64,000 bases of DNA from Asaia bogorensis_B (GTDB lineage: Bacteria > Pseudomonadota > Alphaproteobacteria > Acetobacterales > Acetobacteraceae), in NCBI RefSeq assembly GCF_900465315.1, contig NZ_UBIX01000004.1. One strand, given 5' to 3'. The position numbers and the translations under genes are program-made. The notes below the pieces were generated by a model. The model ran no database searches and had not been told where the DNA came from. It worked only from the letters and a program-made list of their open reading frames with translations. This document shows, in pieces, positions 27,374 to 37,332 of this stretch. The stretch's first letter is position 1. Every line of letters begins with the position of its first letter.

Positions 27374-28252
27374 TCATGAGTCGATTTTGACACTGGCCGC
27401 CAGTTTGATGAATCCGTCCAGATATGGGGGTGCCGTACCCGTGCGGTGGCCCAGATGGATGGATTTGAGAATTCCGTTACCGATCCTGACGCCTTTCACC
27501 CCTTTCACCTTGCGTAGCAGCCAGTCCGGTGTGGCGCTGACAGCCCGTCCGGATGCCACAAGGCGCAGCATCAGATCGGTGGTTTCCACTGTGCGGTGCC
27601 GCCGCGGCAGGGCATGGGCCGGGACGAGGAATTGCGTGTAGATATCAAGCCGCTCGCGCGAGACGGGATAGGTGATCAGTGTCTCGGTTGTGAGGTCAGA
27701 AGGCTCGATATGGTGTTTCTGCGCCAGAGGGTGCGTGTCGGACACGGCCAGTACGAGCTCGTAGTCGAAGACGGGCGTGAAGGTGAGCTCGGGGCGCGCA
27801 ATCGGATCGGGCGTGACGAGAATATCGATTTCATGGCCGAGCAGAGCCGTCAGTCCGCCAAACTGAAAGGCGGTCGTGACGTCGAGTTCGACATCAGGCC
27901 ACGCAGCCAAAAAGGGATCGACCACCTGCATCAGCCAGTCCTGACAGGGGTGACATTCCATACCGATACGGATCGAGCCCCGCCGACCGCGCGCATAATC
28001 TTCCAGCACACCGGCGCCATGCTCAAGCTGCGGCAGGACGCGCTGGGCGAGCCCGAGCAGATAGTCTCCGGCGAGGGTAAAGCGCAATTTGTGGCCTTCG
28101 CGTTCGAACAGCTTGACGCTGTAACGGTCCTCGAAACGGCGGATGGCATGACTGACGGCTGACTGGGTCAGGCATAATTGTTCTGCTGCCTGTGTCAGGC
28201 TGCCGGTGCGATGGATTTCACGCAAAATGGCCAGCGGCTGAATGTCGATCAT
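27374..28252 (-). CDS. metR: LysR family regulator, MetR-like
   Basis: 292 residues. The N-terminal helix-turn-helix (GSLTQAAEQLCLTQSAVSHAI) is followed by a substrate domain whose IGMECHPCQDWLM is close to the MetR signature region. MetR proteins sense homocysteine. It lies upstream of mesX on the same strand with a 210-base gap holding a palindrome, consistent with control of the methionine cluster. Confidence 0.87.
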   Translation of the reverse strand: MIDIQPLAILREIHRTGSLTQAAEQLCLTQSAVSHAIRRFEDRYSVKLFEREGHKLRFTLAGDYLLGLAQRVLPQLEHGAGVLEDYARGRRGSIRIGMECHPCQDWLMQVVDPFLAAWPDVELDVTTAFQFGGLTALLGHEIDILVTPDPIARPELTFTPVFDYELVLAVSDTHPLAQKHHIEPSDLTTETLITYPVSRERLDIYTQFLVPAHALPRRHRTVETTDLMLRLVASGRAVSATPDWLLRKVKGVKGVRIGNGILKSIHLGHRTGTAPPYLDGFIKLAASVKIDS

Positions 28253-28523
28253 GATCCATGAATATCCGTCAGGTTTCCCTCATCTGTGATGAATTTCATG
28301 CAGGAATCAAGCAGATGGTCTGGCATGATCACGGTCCGGGAGCGCGAACGGCGTCTCTCTGGCCCCGGCACGCCGCTCCGGTTTTCGTGCCCCGGAGATG
28401 CAGCCGACCTCGGACGTTCGGCAGGGAGATGGCGGTTTCAGCTGCAGTGAGCGCGGTGAGTGGTCAAAAACAAGCTGGCGCAGCCCTTATGGGATACGCC
28501 AGCAAGGTTACGATCTGCCGGAC

Positions 28524-29417
28524 TTACGCCATCTGAGGGCTCAGATTAGCAACGTCACTCAGCAAGCTGGCCCCAATGGGCTGCCAGCCAAGGCGTTTCT
28601 GCGTCTTTTGACTCGAGGCCGTCATGTCCTTGCTAACGAAGCCATATAACCAGCCGAAATGGGCCATTGCCTCATCCTCGCTCAGTCCGGTGACGGGCAA
28701 GCCGAGAGTTTGCCCGATCCTTTCCGCAATGGCGCGTACCGACACACCTTCTTCCGCCGTTGCATGATAGCGTGCGCCGTGGGCCTGCTTTTCAAGCGCC
28801 AGACGATAGAGCGTGACGGTGGCCGAAACAGGGGCTGCCGACCAGCGATAATCCGTGTCCGCAATATAGGCGGAACGCCCTGTCTCGCGGGCGAGCTGGA
28901 TCAGGAATGTCACGAGGCCCTGACGGGCCGTATCGTGAATTTGCGACAGACGCACCAGCGAGACATTCCGGCCGCGATCAATCATCCCCTGCGCTGCAAT
29001 TTCCGAAATGACCCGTGGATTTTTGTGCTGGGCGTTGAAGACATCCTCATCCGCGCACGCGCCGGGACGAGCTTCGCCGAACAGCGTTGTGGAGGTGATT
29101 ACGAAGGGGTGGTTCGAACCCTCAAGCGCCTCACCGATGGCGTCGATAGCGCGTCGGTCTTTCTCGCAATTGGCAAGATAATGCGCGAAGTCATGGTCGA
29201 ACGCGGTATGGATAACGCCGTCGCTTCCTGCCGCTCCTGCGCGCAGGCTGGCGAGATCCTCAAGATCGCCGTGCAGCGCTTCTGCACCTGCGGCCTGGAG
29301 CCTTTGCGCGCCAGCCGTCGAGCGTGTCAGGCCGAGCACCTGATGGCCAGCCCCAATAAGTTCCGCAACGAGTTTGGCGCCGATAAAACCGTTCGCCCCG
29401 GTCAGAAAAACGCGCAT
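28524..29417 (-). CDS. Atypical SDR family NAD(P)-dependent oxidoreductase
   Basis: 297 residues beginning with TGANGFIGAKLV, the nucleotide-binding motif of extended/atypical SDRs. DGVIHTAFDHDF and STTLFGEA follow; the classical YxxxK is not evident, which fits the YbjT/NmrA-like or plant-reductase-like subgroup. Substrate unknown. It diverges from the MmyB-type regulator at 29516 across 98 bases, and such regulators commonly control the oxidoreductase they face. Confidence 0.82.
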   Translation of the reverse strand: MRVFLTGANGFIGAKLVAELIGAGHQVLGLTRSTAGAQRLQAAGAEALHGDLEDLASLRAGAAGSDGVIHTAFDHDFAHYLANCEKDRRAIDAIGEALEGSNHPFVITSTTLFGEARPGACADEDVFNAQHKNPRVISEIAAQGMIDRGRNVSLVRLSQIHDTARQGLVTFLIQLARETGRSAYIADTDYRWSAAPVSATVTLYRLALEKQAHGARYHATAEEGVSVRAIAERIGQTLGLPVTGLSEDEAMAHFGWLYGFVSKDMTASSQKTQKRLGWQPIGASLLSDVANLSPQMA

Positions 29418-29515
29418 GATCCAGTTTCCTTGGTTGTCAGATCATGATCATGGCCGCCATACTCATCCTGTTACAGTAGTGACGTTATCATAGTATCAGC
29501 ACTGACAGGCTTGCC

Positions 29516-30379
29516 GTGACTTCTCCCACCGCCCTTGGCGCCTATCTGCGAGACAGGCGTGATCGTCTCGATCCGGCGGCGTTTGGATTTCCCGCCACAA
29601 GGCGACGCACGCCGGGGCTGCGCCGGGAGGAAGTCGCGCAGCGCGCCAATATCAGCCCCACATGGTACACCTGGCTGGAGCAGGGGCGGGCGGGTTCGCC
29701 CTCGGCGGATGTGCTTGATCGTATTGCCAAGGGGATGCTGCTGACCGAAGCAGAGCGGGAGCATCTGTATATGCTGGCGCTTGGGCATCCGCCGGAACGG
29801 CGGTACAGGGCGGCCGAAGGCATCACACCGCGCCTGCAACGTGTGCTTGATGCGCTCACCTGGAGCCCAGCCATCGTCAAGACACCGTTGTGGGATGTCG
29901 TTGCCTGGAACAGGGTGGCCTCCTGTGTGCTCACCGATTACAGCAAGCTGGCGCGGGCAGACCGGAATATCCTCAAGATCGTCTTTTGTACGCCCCGTAT
30001 ACGCGCGATGCAGACGGACTGGTCGAGCCTCGCCTATTCGGTGGTCGCGGCTTTTCGTGCCGATGTGGTGCGGGCCGGTGCTTCTGCCGAGATCGATAGG
30101 CTTGTTGCTGAACTGAGCGCTGCCAGCCCGGATTTCGCGGCGCTCTGGCAGCATAATGACGTGTTGCAGCAGGGTGAGGGAACCAAGCGCCTGCAACATC
30201 CTGCGGTGGGGCTGATCGAACTCGAATATTCAGGGTTTGCTGTCGATGGGCGGCCAGATCTTGGTCTGATCATCTATAATCCGGCCACGGAAGGCGATCT
30301 CGAGCGCATCCAGCGCCTTATGGCAGAGACATTTCCGGACAATGGCGTCCCGATGGCTGACCTGGATGGCCAGGATTGA
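29516..30379 (+). CDS. XRE-type HTH regulator with MmyB-like ligand domain
   Basis: 287 residues from a GTG start. The N-terminal HTH is RRTPGLRREEVAQRANISPTWYTWLEQGR-like (about residues 28-56). The C-terminal domain with VKTPLWDVVAWN and QTDWSSLAYSVVAAF belongs to the MmyB/PAS-like family thought to bind fatty acids. It is the probable repressor of the divergent SDR gene. It is the last gene with core-like base composition before the island. Confidence 0.85.
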   Translation: MTSPTALGAYLRDRRDRLDPAAFGFPATRRRTPGLRREEVAQRANISPTWYTWLEQGRAGSPSADVLDRIAKGMLLTEAEREHLYMLALGHPPERRYRAAEGITPRLQRVLDALTWSPAIVKTPLWDVVAWNRVASCVLTDYSKLARADRNILKIVFCTPRIRAMQTDWSSLAYSVVAAFRADVVRAGASAEIDRLVAELSAASPDFAALWQHNDVLQQGEGTKRLQHPAVGLIELEYSGFAVDGRPDLGLIIYNPATEGDLERIQRLMAETFPDNGVPMADLDGQD

Positions 30380-30952
30380 TGTGATGTGTCGGATGCGGGC
30401 AGGCCGCGGCCACAGATGCCATAACACGGTCTTCAGCATATCGCGCAGGATCTCGGCCAGCATTTTCGGGAGCGAATGGCCAAGCGAGCGGCACATTGCC
30501 TCATCGAACTTGCAGGCGATAGCGTGACGGGTCGCTCCATAGAATTGTCTCTAAGATGGGCAGGCATTCGCCCAGCCTCTGGCTTTACCATCCCACCTGT
30601 CATGCGAACGCGCCTGCAAGAAGCCTTTCTTACGATGTTCGATGGATTGCGAGAGACGGATTTAGGGCTGATAGTCCCGCTTCGCGATGCGAGAACCCGG
30701 CGTTGTTGCCCGTCGAGAGAAGGGCGCGGCACCGGGCAAAGGGTTATGCCGTCCACGTAATATTCCTATATCGTCATGAATCTGCCAGACCGATTTCTAC
30801 CAGGACAAGGGAACGGGTGACGTTGATATAATTATTATTACTTTATAGCGATGAAATCCTCGATTATGATAATTATACGTAGGTTAATATTTTTTTACAG
30901 TACACGCGATTACCTCGGGGTGGGCCATATACATTAACAGTAACTTGCCGGC
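30380..30952. other. Gene-poor left edge of the island
   Basis: 573 bases with overlapping frames of about 90 codons on both strands (plus strand 30476-30760, minus strand 30433-30756), none recognised. The last 150 bases are strongly A+T-rich. It looks like decayed sequence at the junction between core and accessory DNA. No clear repeat of the tRNA-Glu 3' end is found here. Confidence 0.5.
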
Positions 30953-32269
30953 CTACGTCGACGAGAATATTTTCTCGCGCAGAGTACCGGGTCTATATTG
31001 GGTCTTGTAACGCTTCCTGTGCTGTAGTTCAGGAATAACATATGTGATGAAGTCCTCGAAGCTACCCGGCGTGATGGCATAGGCAAGGTTAAACCCGTCC
31101 ACACCTGTCTCCTCGATCCAGTCCTCCAATTGGTCGGATATGGTCTGCGGGCCACCAACAAATGTTACCCCCATGCCGCCAATCGCGGAATGTTCGGCGA
31201 GCTCTCGTACCGTCCATATGCGATCGGGATCACTTATGGTCAAAGCATCGATCGCGGAGTGGATTGCGTTACTGCGAATATGTCGAACGGGCTCCTCCGG
31301 ATCGTAGGAGGAGAAATCGATGCCTGTCCAACCTGACATCAGTGTCAAAGCCCCTTCAAGGCTAACGTAGCGTCTGTACTCCTCATATTTCTCAATTGCC
31401 TCCGCGTCAGATGCTGCAGTGATGACAGTTACTAACGAGAATATTTTGACAGAGTCCCGATTTCTCCCCTGCGCTGCGACCGCGTCACGGATTGCGGTCG
31501 CACTACTGCGCACAATCGTTGATGTAGGCCCTGCGAGAAACACGCATTCAGCATGTTTTCCAGCAAATCCTCGCCCCTTCGCAGAAGTACCTGCCTGATA
31601 AAGAACCGGAACACGTTGTGGCGAGGGTTCACATAAGTGAATAGCGTCCACCGAAAAATAAGGGCCGTCGTGTTTTATGCGTCGGACCTTATCAGGATCG
31701 GTGTATATCCCATTCGCTCGATCATTGATAACCGCGTCATCATCCCAACTCTCGTTCCAGAGCTTTTTTACGACGGCCAGATAATCGTCAGCAATGTCAT
31801 AGCGCGTATCGTGACTTTGCTGCTGCGACTGACCATTGCCGCGGGCCGCGCTGTCGAGATATCCGGTGACAATATTCCAGCCAATTCGTCCCTGAGTCAG
31901 GTGATCGAGGGTGCTCATCTTGCGCGCAAATGGATAAGGGTGTTCGAAAGACAATGTCGCAGTAAGACCGAAGCCCAGATGCGTCGTCACCGCCGCCATT
32001 GCTGCGATGATGAGGGAAGGGTCATTCACAGGGACCTGGGATGCATTGCGCAGAGCAGCTTGAGAGTTCCCGCCATAGACATCATAGATCCCAAGTACAT
32101 CCGCAATGAACAACCCATCAAACAGACCACGCTCAAGGGTCTTGGCCAGCTCTGTCCAGTATGAAATCGTTTTATAACGGGAAGCTTGGTCGTCGGGATG
32201 GCGCCAGAGACCGCTTGCCTGATGCGAAATGCAGGTCATGTCGAACGCGTTTATCAGTATTTCGGTCAT
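30953..32269 (-). CDS. LLM-class flavin-dependent monooxygenase (NtaA/SnaA/DszA type)
   Basis: 438 residues with the family pattern of a two-component FMNH2-dependent monooxygenase: LFDGLFIADVLGIYDVYGG, VPVNDPSLIIAAMAAVT, FEHPYPFARKMSTLDHLTQGRIGWNIVTG, VPVLYQAGTSAKGR and GFNLAYAITPGSFEDF. It needs reduced flavin from a separate reductase, which is not next to it. It faces away from the nitrile operon. It could act upstream of the aldoxime dehydratase by oxidising an amine, or degrade a sulfonate or chelate; the sequence does not decide. Confidence 0.88.
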   Translation of the reverse strand: MTEILINAFDMTCISHQASGLWRHPDDQASRYKTISYWTELAKTLERGLFDGLFIADVLGIYDVYGGNSQAALRNASQVPVNDPSLIIAAMAAVTTHLGFGLTATLSFEHPYPFARKMSTLDHLTQGRIGWNIVTGYLDSAARGNGQSQQQSHDTRYDIADDYLAVVKKLWNESWDDDAVINDRANGIYTDPDKVRRIKHDGPYFSVDAIHLCEPSPQRVPVLYQAGTSAKGRGFAGKHAECVFLAGPTSTIVRSSATAIRDAVAAQGRNRDSVKIFSLVTVITAASDAEAIEKYEEYRRYVSLEGALTLMSGWTGIDFSSYDPEEPVRHIRSNAIHSAIDALTISDPDRIWTVRELAEHSAIGGMGVTFVGGPQTISDQLEDWIEETGVDGFNLAYAITPGSFEDFITYVIPELQHRKRYKTQYRPGTLREKIFSST

Positions 32270-33133
32270 GATCGGTCAGATCCTCTATCCAGGGATTATC
32301 ATCCCACCATGAAATTATTGGTCAAAACTGCCTGTAGTGTTTGCAGGCAATATTGGTATGACCCTCAGACCAACGGCCCAGCTTGAGCGTCAGTCACAGG
32401 CTGGATGCAGGCACTGCGTTGATTAAACCTTCGTCAGGCTGAACCCGCTCCGATGTGGCAACTCGTAAGGTTAAGGATGCGAACGGCGTACCAATTCAGG
32501 TTTTCACAAAAAATAACGCTGGTTTTCCAGATAACCCTGCCTCAGGCGTCCAAATCTGTCAAATCCTATCGTGCATATATAAAATAACAAATGTTTATAG
32601 TGATTTGTTAAACGCGGAGCGTACGTTGAGCGCAGAAGTGCTCACATAAAAGCGGATCATCAGGGAATCTGAGTGTTCGCAAGGCTCCCAGGAATGGTCG
32701 CTCATTTGCTTCGCCCAACGGTGCCTCAGCGCGCGCATCAGATACTGCAGGCTCTGTGCGAAGGAGAACGGCGTCTGTTTATCGATATGACTGCCTCAGG
32801 AAACTGAGGATACAACTTGCCGCAGACCTCGCCCCGAGGCTTCCAGATATTACTCTTATGAAAAGAATACGTGTTCGAATTAGCGCCTGGCCCAGATGCG
32901 CATGAGCGCTGGTTCTGGCAGCCGACATCACTTGCAAATAGGGGAATTGCGGCATCCCGCAGGGGTGCTGACATGGTGCAAGCATGGCCGCCTCGGTCAA
33001 AATTTATGGCCTTCTCGGTCAAGAAATCATCCCGGAAACGAAATAATAATAGAATATCAGCCGACACTATAGCGCTGAACGCGGCACGCACTAACCGCGT
33101 CCCTTCAACGTCTTACAACAGGTAATCTGCGCT
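32270..33133. other. Long divergent intergenic region of the nitrile island
   Basis: 864 bases between the monooxygenase and the outer-membrane gene. The longest frames (plus 32455-32649, 64 codons; minus 32738-33091, 117 codons) show no recognisable domain. TGCCTG and CAGGCA (32329-32349) form a small inverted repeat near the monooxygenase start. It probably holds both divergent promoters and may contain gene debris. Confidence 0.5.
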
Positions 33134-34033
33134 ATGAGCACTGTCTTGGGGGAGGGAAAGCCGAAATCATTGCGCTGCGCTGGGTTCAGTCTAGCGATCG
33201 CCTTGATGGGCCCTGCGTGTGCCAGGGCGGCTGAGGTTAATCCGGGGGATTATGAACAATTCCCACTAAAATCCACTATTGCGGTGGTGTACTACAACTA
33301 TGTCAACACGGACTCCCTGTACATGGGGGACACCAAGGTATCAAACTTCAATGTAAGATCGAACCTCGGCATTGCGCGACTGCTTCATGTGTTTTCGCTC
33401 ACGAAGCGTTTGACAATCGACCCTCAGTTTCTTCTCCCATTCGGGAACGTGACAGCTTCCGGGGCAGCGAAAGCGCTCGGTAGTACGACTGGTGTAGGCG
33501 ACCTCATTTTGACGGCTCCGCTCAAATACCGGCTCAATGATCATCATGATACGTTGAGCGCGACCGTATATCTTTATCTACCGACGGGAAGTTATGATCG
33601 CAGGCGATCGCTGAACCTGGGGGAGCATCGTGTCTCCCTAGACTTTCAGGGGGCCTATATCCACCATTTTGGCACCCACTGGGCCTTCGACCTGATTGGT
33701 GACGTCATTTGGTATGGGGACAATAATCGCTTCAATGTCTCGAATGGGCGTATGTCGCAAAGCGAGAGCTATTTTGTACAGGGTATCGGTCGATACATGC
33801 CCAATCCCAAGACAACCTTAGCTCTTGGTATTTCACAGTCCTGGGGTGGAAAGACGCTGCTGAACGGTATTCCCAATACAGCAGCCTCATCGAGTACGCG
33901 TCTGAACCTGACGGCCATCCGGTTTGTTGCACCACGGGATCAGCTACTTCTGCAAGCCGGGACCGACGTGAGCGTATCCAATGGGCTGGCTAGCAATATC
34001 ACAGTGCAGTGTCGATACGCGCACATCTTCTGA
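33134..34033 (+). CDS. Outer-membrane channel-like protein (phenol MetA-pathway family)
   Basis: 299 residues with a cleavable signal peptide (cleavage near ACARAAE) and a beta-rich remainder with alternating aromatic strands, ending in AHIF with a C-terminal aromatic, as in outer-membrane barrels. It resembles the 'MetA-pathway of phenol degradation' transporter family (GVGDLILTAPLKYRLN, TLSATVYLYLPTGSYD). Members accompany catabolic operons for hydrophobic substrates. Here it leads the aldoxime/nitrile operon, 33 bases before the aldoxime dehydratase, suggesting uptake of the substrate. Confidence 0.78.
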   Translation: MSTVLGEGKPKSLRCAGFSLAIALMGPACARAAEVNPGDYEQFPLKSTIAVVYYNYVNTDSLYMGDTKVSNFNVRSNLGIARLLHVFSLTKRLTIDPQFLLPFGNVTASGAAKALGSTTGVGDLILTAPLKYRLNDHHDTLSATVYLYLPTGSYDRRRSLNLGEHRVSLDFQGAYIHHFGTHWAFDLIGDVIWYGDNNRFNVSNGRMSQSESYFVQGIGRYMPNPKTTLALGISQSWGGKTLLNGIPNTAASSSTRLNLTAIRFVAPRDQLLLQAGTDVSVSNGLASNITVQCRYAHIF

Positions 34034-34066
34034 TCGATCAACAATGCTGACTGAATGAGGTCCGTC

Positions 34067-35113
34067 ATGGAATCCGCAGTTGACCAACACCTTCGTTGTC
34101 CACGCACAATGGCCAAACGAGTGGCCGACGATTATCAGCCTCCCTTCCCCATGTATGTGGCGCGGGCAGATGTCGATCTTACTCGGGTCTCAATGGGTTA
34201 TTTCGGGGTGCAATTCAAAGACGCGACACTGAGAGAGGCCGCGCTCTTGGCGCTACGCAAAATAGTTGCGGACTTTGACCATGAAAATGGTCCTGGCAAT
34301 CATGATCTGACTTTTCACCAGGATAACCAAGGGTATGGCAACTTCATTGTTGTTGGTTATTGGCGTGACTTCGAAACTTATGAACGCTGGTGTAATGATG
34401 CCTCTATCGCATCCTGGTGGGCGGCCCCTGAGCGGCTGACCGAGAAGCTGGGGTATTTTCGCGAGTGTGTGGCACCGGACGCGCGCCAGTTTGAGACCCT
34501 TTACGCGTTTCAAACCAGTTTTCCAGGCGTTGGTGCAGTGATGGACCGCACCAGCGGCGAGATACAGGAACATGGTTATTGGGGATCGATGCGTGACCGA
34601 TTTGCGCTCTCGCAAAACGATCCTATGGAAGCTAACGGCATCTTGCGTCGGCTCGAACATGCAACCGCCGAAGGTACGAGGGTAGTCATCCATTCGCATG
34701 ACAATTTGGCGCTGATACGATCGGGTCAGGATTGGCGTAACGCTGGAGATGCCGAGCGAACTCTGTATCTGGATCGCATAGAGCCCACATTGCGCAACGG
34801 CATGGATTTCCTGCGAGATAACGGAGAGGAGGTAGGCTGCTATAGCAACCGCTACGTACAATCGATCGATATTGATGGTAATCTGCAAGACGAGAGTTAC
34901 AATATCGGCCACTGGAAATCATTGCGCCATCTCGAAGCGTGGGCTGAGAGCCACCCGACCCATTTGAGAATTTTCGGTGTCTTTTTCGAGGTGATCGCCG
35001 GCATTCGCGAGCTCCGTCTTTATCACGAGGTCTCGGTTTTCGACGGTACACATCAGTTTTATGAGTACATCAATTGTCATCCCGGTACCGGTATGATGAG
35101 GGACGCGGCATGA
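34067..35113 (+). CDS. oxd: Haem-containing aldoxime dehydratase
   Basis: 348 residues from the ATG at 34067 (GAGG six bases upstream; an ATG at 34055 is less likely). It is clearly related to Rhodococcus OxdA/OxdRE. Key residues fall at the same numbers: haem-ligating His299 (SHPTHLRIF), catalytic His320 (LYHEVSVF) and Ser219 (LIRSGQDW). It dehydrates aldoximes to nitriles in the cytosol. Its ATGA overlap with the amidase gene couples it to the nitrile-degrading enzymes. Confidence 0.95.
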   Translation: MESAVDQHLRCPRTMAKRVADDYQPPFPMYVARADVDLTRVSMGYFGVQFKDATLREAALLALRKIVADFDHENGPGNHDLTFHQDNQGYGNFIVVGYWRDFETYERWCNDASIASWWAAPERLTEKLGYFRECVAPDARQFETLYAFQTSFPGVGAVMDRTSGEIQEHGYWGSMRDRFALSQNDPMEANGILRRLEHATAEGTRVVIHSHDNLALIRSGQDWRNAGDAERTLYLDRIEPTLRNGMDFLRDNGEEVGCYSNRYVQSIDIDGNLQDESYNIGHWKSLRHLEAWAESHPTHLRIFGVFFEVIAGIRELRLYHEVSVFDGTHQFYEYINCHPGTGMMRDAA

Positions 35114-36633
35114 CGATACGGCGTCCAAACCAAAAAGAGATTGCCGATATTGCTGCAAAACTCGGCTTTCCTCTGACCTCGGGTGAGGTAAGCGCTTATG
35201 GGGCAGCCTTGGCCTCAACCTTTGAGGCATATGACCTGTTGGATGCCCTACCGGATTACGTGCCGGCCCCGCGCTACAACCGTAATGGTGGGTATCTCCC
35301 GGACGCCTTTGAAAATCCATACGGCGCCTGGCATAGGAAGACAGTGATCTCGGGCGCGGCTACAGGGCCGCTACATGGTAAGCGCGTTGTCATCAAGGAT
35401 AATATTTGTGTAGCCGGCGTCGAGATGGACAATGGATCATCAACCTTCGCTGGCTATGTGCCAGAGGTCGATGCGACGGTTGTTTCGCGTGTCCTGGACG
35501 CCGGCGCAACAATCACCGGCAAATCCGTATGCGAATATTTCTGTTTTTCCGGGGGGTCGCATACTAGTCATACCGGTCCGGTAATCAATCCGCGAAAGGC
35601 TGGCTTCTCGGCTGGTGGATCTTCATCGGGAAACGGGGCCCTTTTGGCAGCGGGCGAAGCCGATATGGCAATCGGCAGCGATCAGGGAGGGTCGGTGCGC
35701 ATTCCAGCGTCGTTCTGCGGCGTGATTGGCATGAAGCCCACTTTTGGTCTGGTACCCTATACGGGCGCCATGCCAATCGAGCAGACGCTCGATCACCTCG
35801 GACCCATGAGCTGTAACGTTGCAGATAACGCAGCGCTTTTACAAGTCATCGCTGGTTTTGACGGATTAGATCCTCGCCAGCAAGCCAATATCGGCGAAAC
35901 TGACTATTCCGCCGGTATTGGCAAGAGCCTATCAGGACTGCGTATCGGTATACTGGTCGAGGCCTTCGACGGTCCTGGCATCGAGCCGGTAGTGCAGCGC
36001 GCTGTTGAGGATGCAACTCATTTATGTGAGGCGTTGGGCGGGCGAGTGAGCCGTATTTCGGTTCCAATGCATAAAGTCGCGCCCGCCATCTGGCTCGCGA
36101 TTGCGACCGAGGGGGCAAGTGCGCAGATGATGGCGGGGAATAGTCATGGGCACAATTGGCGCGGGCTTTATATGACGCAGATGATGACCCACCACGCGGA
36201 GTGGCGCAATCAAGCTGAAAAGCTTCCTCCCACACTGCGGACAACCCTGATTGCTGCCGAACATATGGATCGCCAGTATCATGGCAAATTCTATGGAAAG
36301 GCGCAGAATTTAGCCCGTCGATTGCGCCTGGCCTATGATCTCGCTTTGGAAGAAGTAGATATCTTGCTGATGCCTACTTTACCGATACGAGCGAGCCGGT
36401 TGCCTGGTTCGAACGCGTCGGTAGCGGATAATCTCGCGCGCGCCTTCGAAATGTTGGGGAATACCGCACCGTTCGATGCCTCGGGCCATCCGGCAATCTC
36501 CTTGCCATGCGCTTCAAGCGAAGACCTGCCAATCGGGCTCCAACTCGTCGGGCGTTACTACGACGAGGCCACAATCTACCGTGCCGCGTATGCTCTCGAA
36601 GACGCCCTCGATTGGCGATCGAGAGTGCTCTGA
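35110..36633 (+). CDS. Amidase (amidase-signature family)
   Basis: 507 residues from the ATG at 35110, overlapping the oxd stop by four bases. The catalytic triad is Lys96 (VVIKDN), cis-Ser171 (SAGGSSSGN) and Ser195 (GSDQGGSVRIP), at the positions seen in the Rhodococcus nitrile-pathway amidase. The roughly 70-residue alpha-helical N-terminal extension is also like that enzyme. It hydrolyses the amide made by nitrile hydratase to acid and ammonia. Confidence 0.94.
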   Translation: MTIRRPNQKEIADIAAKLGFPLTSGEVSAYGAALASTFEAYDLLDALPDYVPAPRYNRNGGYLPDAFENPYGAWHRKTVISGAATGPLHGKRVVIKDNICVAGVEMDNGSSTFAGYVPEVDATVVSRVLDAGATITGKSVCEYFCFSGGSHTSHTGPVINPRKAGFSAGGSSSGNGALLAAGEADMAIGSDQGGSVRIPASFCGVIGMKPTFGLVPYTGAMPIEQTLDHLGPMSCNVADNAALLQVIAGFDGLDPRQQANIGETDYSAGIGKSLSGLRIGILVEAFDGPGIEPVVQRAVEDATHLCEALGGRVSRISVPMHKVAPAIWLAIATEGASAQMMAGNSHGHNWRGLYMTQMMTHHAEWRNQAEKLPPTLRTTLIAAEHMDRQYHGKFYGKAQNLARRLRLAYDLALEEVDILLMPTLPIRASRLPGSNASVADNLARAFEMLGNTAPFDASGHPAISLPCASSEDLPIGLQLVGRYYDEATIYRAAYALEDALDWRSRVL

Positions 36634-36672
36634 GAATACGAGTGTGGCCTCCTCCTCTGGAGTATATCTGAC

Positions 36673-37332
36673 ATGAGTAAACATCCAGACCATTCTCATT
36701 CCCACGATCATGGTCCTTTGCCAGACGATCTGGAACTGCGCGTAAAGTCTATTGAGTCGCTTTTGGTTGACAAGAACCTGGTTGATCCTGCGGCGCTCGA
36801 TGCACTTGTCGACACCTATCAGAATCACATTGGTCCCAGGAACGGCGCCGCCGTAGTGGCACGAGCCTGGAGCGAACCGGCCTTTCTCGCTCGCTTACTC
36901 GATGATGCTACGGCCGCAATTTCGGAGATGGGATTTTCGGGGGTCCAGGGTGAGGATATGATCGTCGTCGAGAATACGGACGGCATTCACAATATTATCG
37001 TTTGCACTCTCTGCTCCTGCTACCCTTGGCCTGTGCTGGGATTACCTCCTGCCTGGTATAAGGCAGCCCCATATCGTGCCCGCATCGTCCGTGAACCACG
37101 GGCGGTACTCGCGGAATTCGGATTAACAGTCCCGGAGACGAAAGAAGTCCGGGTTTGGGATAGTAGCGCCGAAATCAGGTATATGGTTCTCCCTCAGCGT
37201 CCTGCTGGCACGGAGGGGTGGACGGCTGAGCAACTTGCTCCCCTCGTCACGCGTGACTCAATGATTGGGACCGGTATCATCTCTCCCCCTGCGCAGGCAG
37301 AGAGGGGTGACCTGAATGGAGCGCCGTTATGA
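36673..37332 (+). CDS. nthA: Nitrile hydratase alpha subunit, cobalt type
   Basis: 219 residues. The metal-binding claw CTLCSC is Cys111-Thr-Leu-Cys114-Ser115-Cys116, followed by YPWPVLGLPP. Thr after the first Cys and Tyr after the last mark the Co(III) type rather than the iron type, and Trp after YP marks nitrile hydratase rather than thiocyanate hydrolase. A His-rich N-terminus (HPDHSHSHDH) might bind metal. It hydrates nitriles to amides. Its stop overlaps the next gene by four bases. Confidence 0.95.
   Translation: MSKHPDHSHSHDHGPLPDDLELRVKSIESLLVDKNLVDPAALDALVDTYQNHIGPRNGAAVVARAWSEPAFLARLLDDATAAISEMGFSGVQGEDMIVVENTDGIHNIIVCTLCSCYPWPVLGLPPAWYKAAPYRARIVREPRAVLAEFGLTVPETKEVRVWDSSAEIRYMVLPQRPAGTEGWTAEQLAPLVTRDSMIGTGIISPPAQAERGDLNGAPL

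Noticed and set aside
30676..30740. Possible left attachment site: GTCCCG...GAACCCG...AAGGGCGG resembles the tRNA-Glu 3' half
   Set aside because: Only short blocks match in order, with several gaps and mismatches, and the T-arm core TTCGAATCC is absent. I cannot tell it from chance without an alignment score.
30433..30760. Overlapping frames of 94 (plus) and 107 (minus) codons
   Set aside because: Neither shows a recognisable domain, ribosome site or composition bias; they are mirror shadows of each other in a decayed region.
32455..32649. 64-codon plus-strand frame upstream of the nitrile operon
   Set aside because: No family, no good ribosome site, and it sits in an 860-base low-complexity intergenic region; kept only as a remark.
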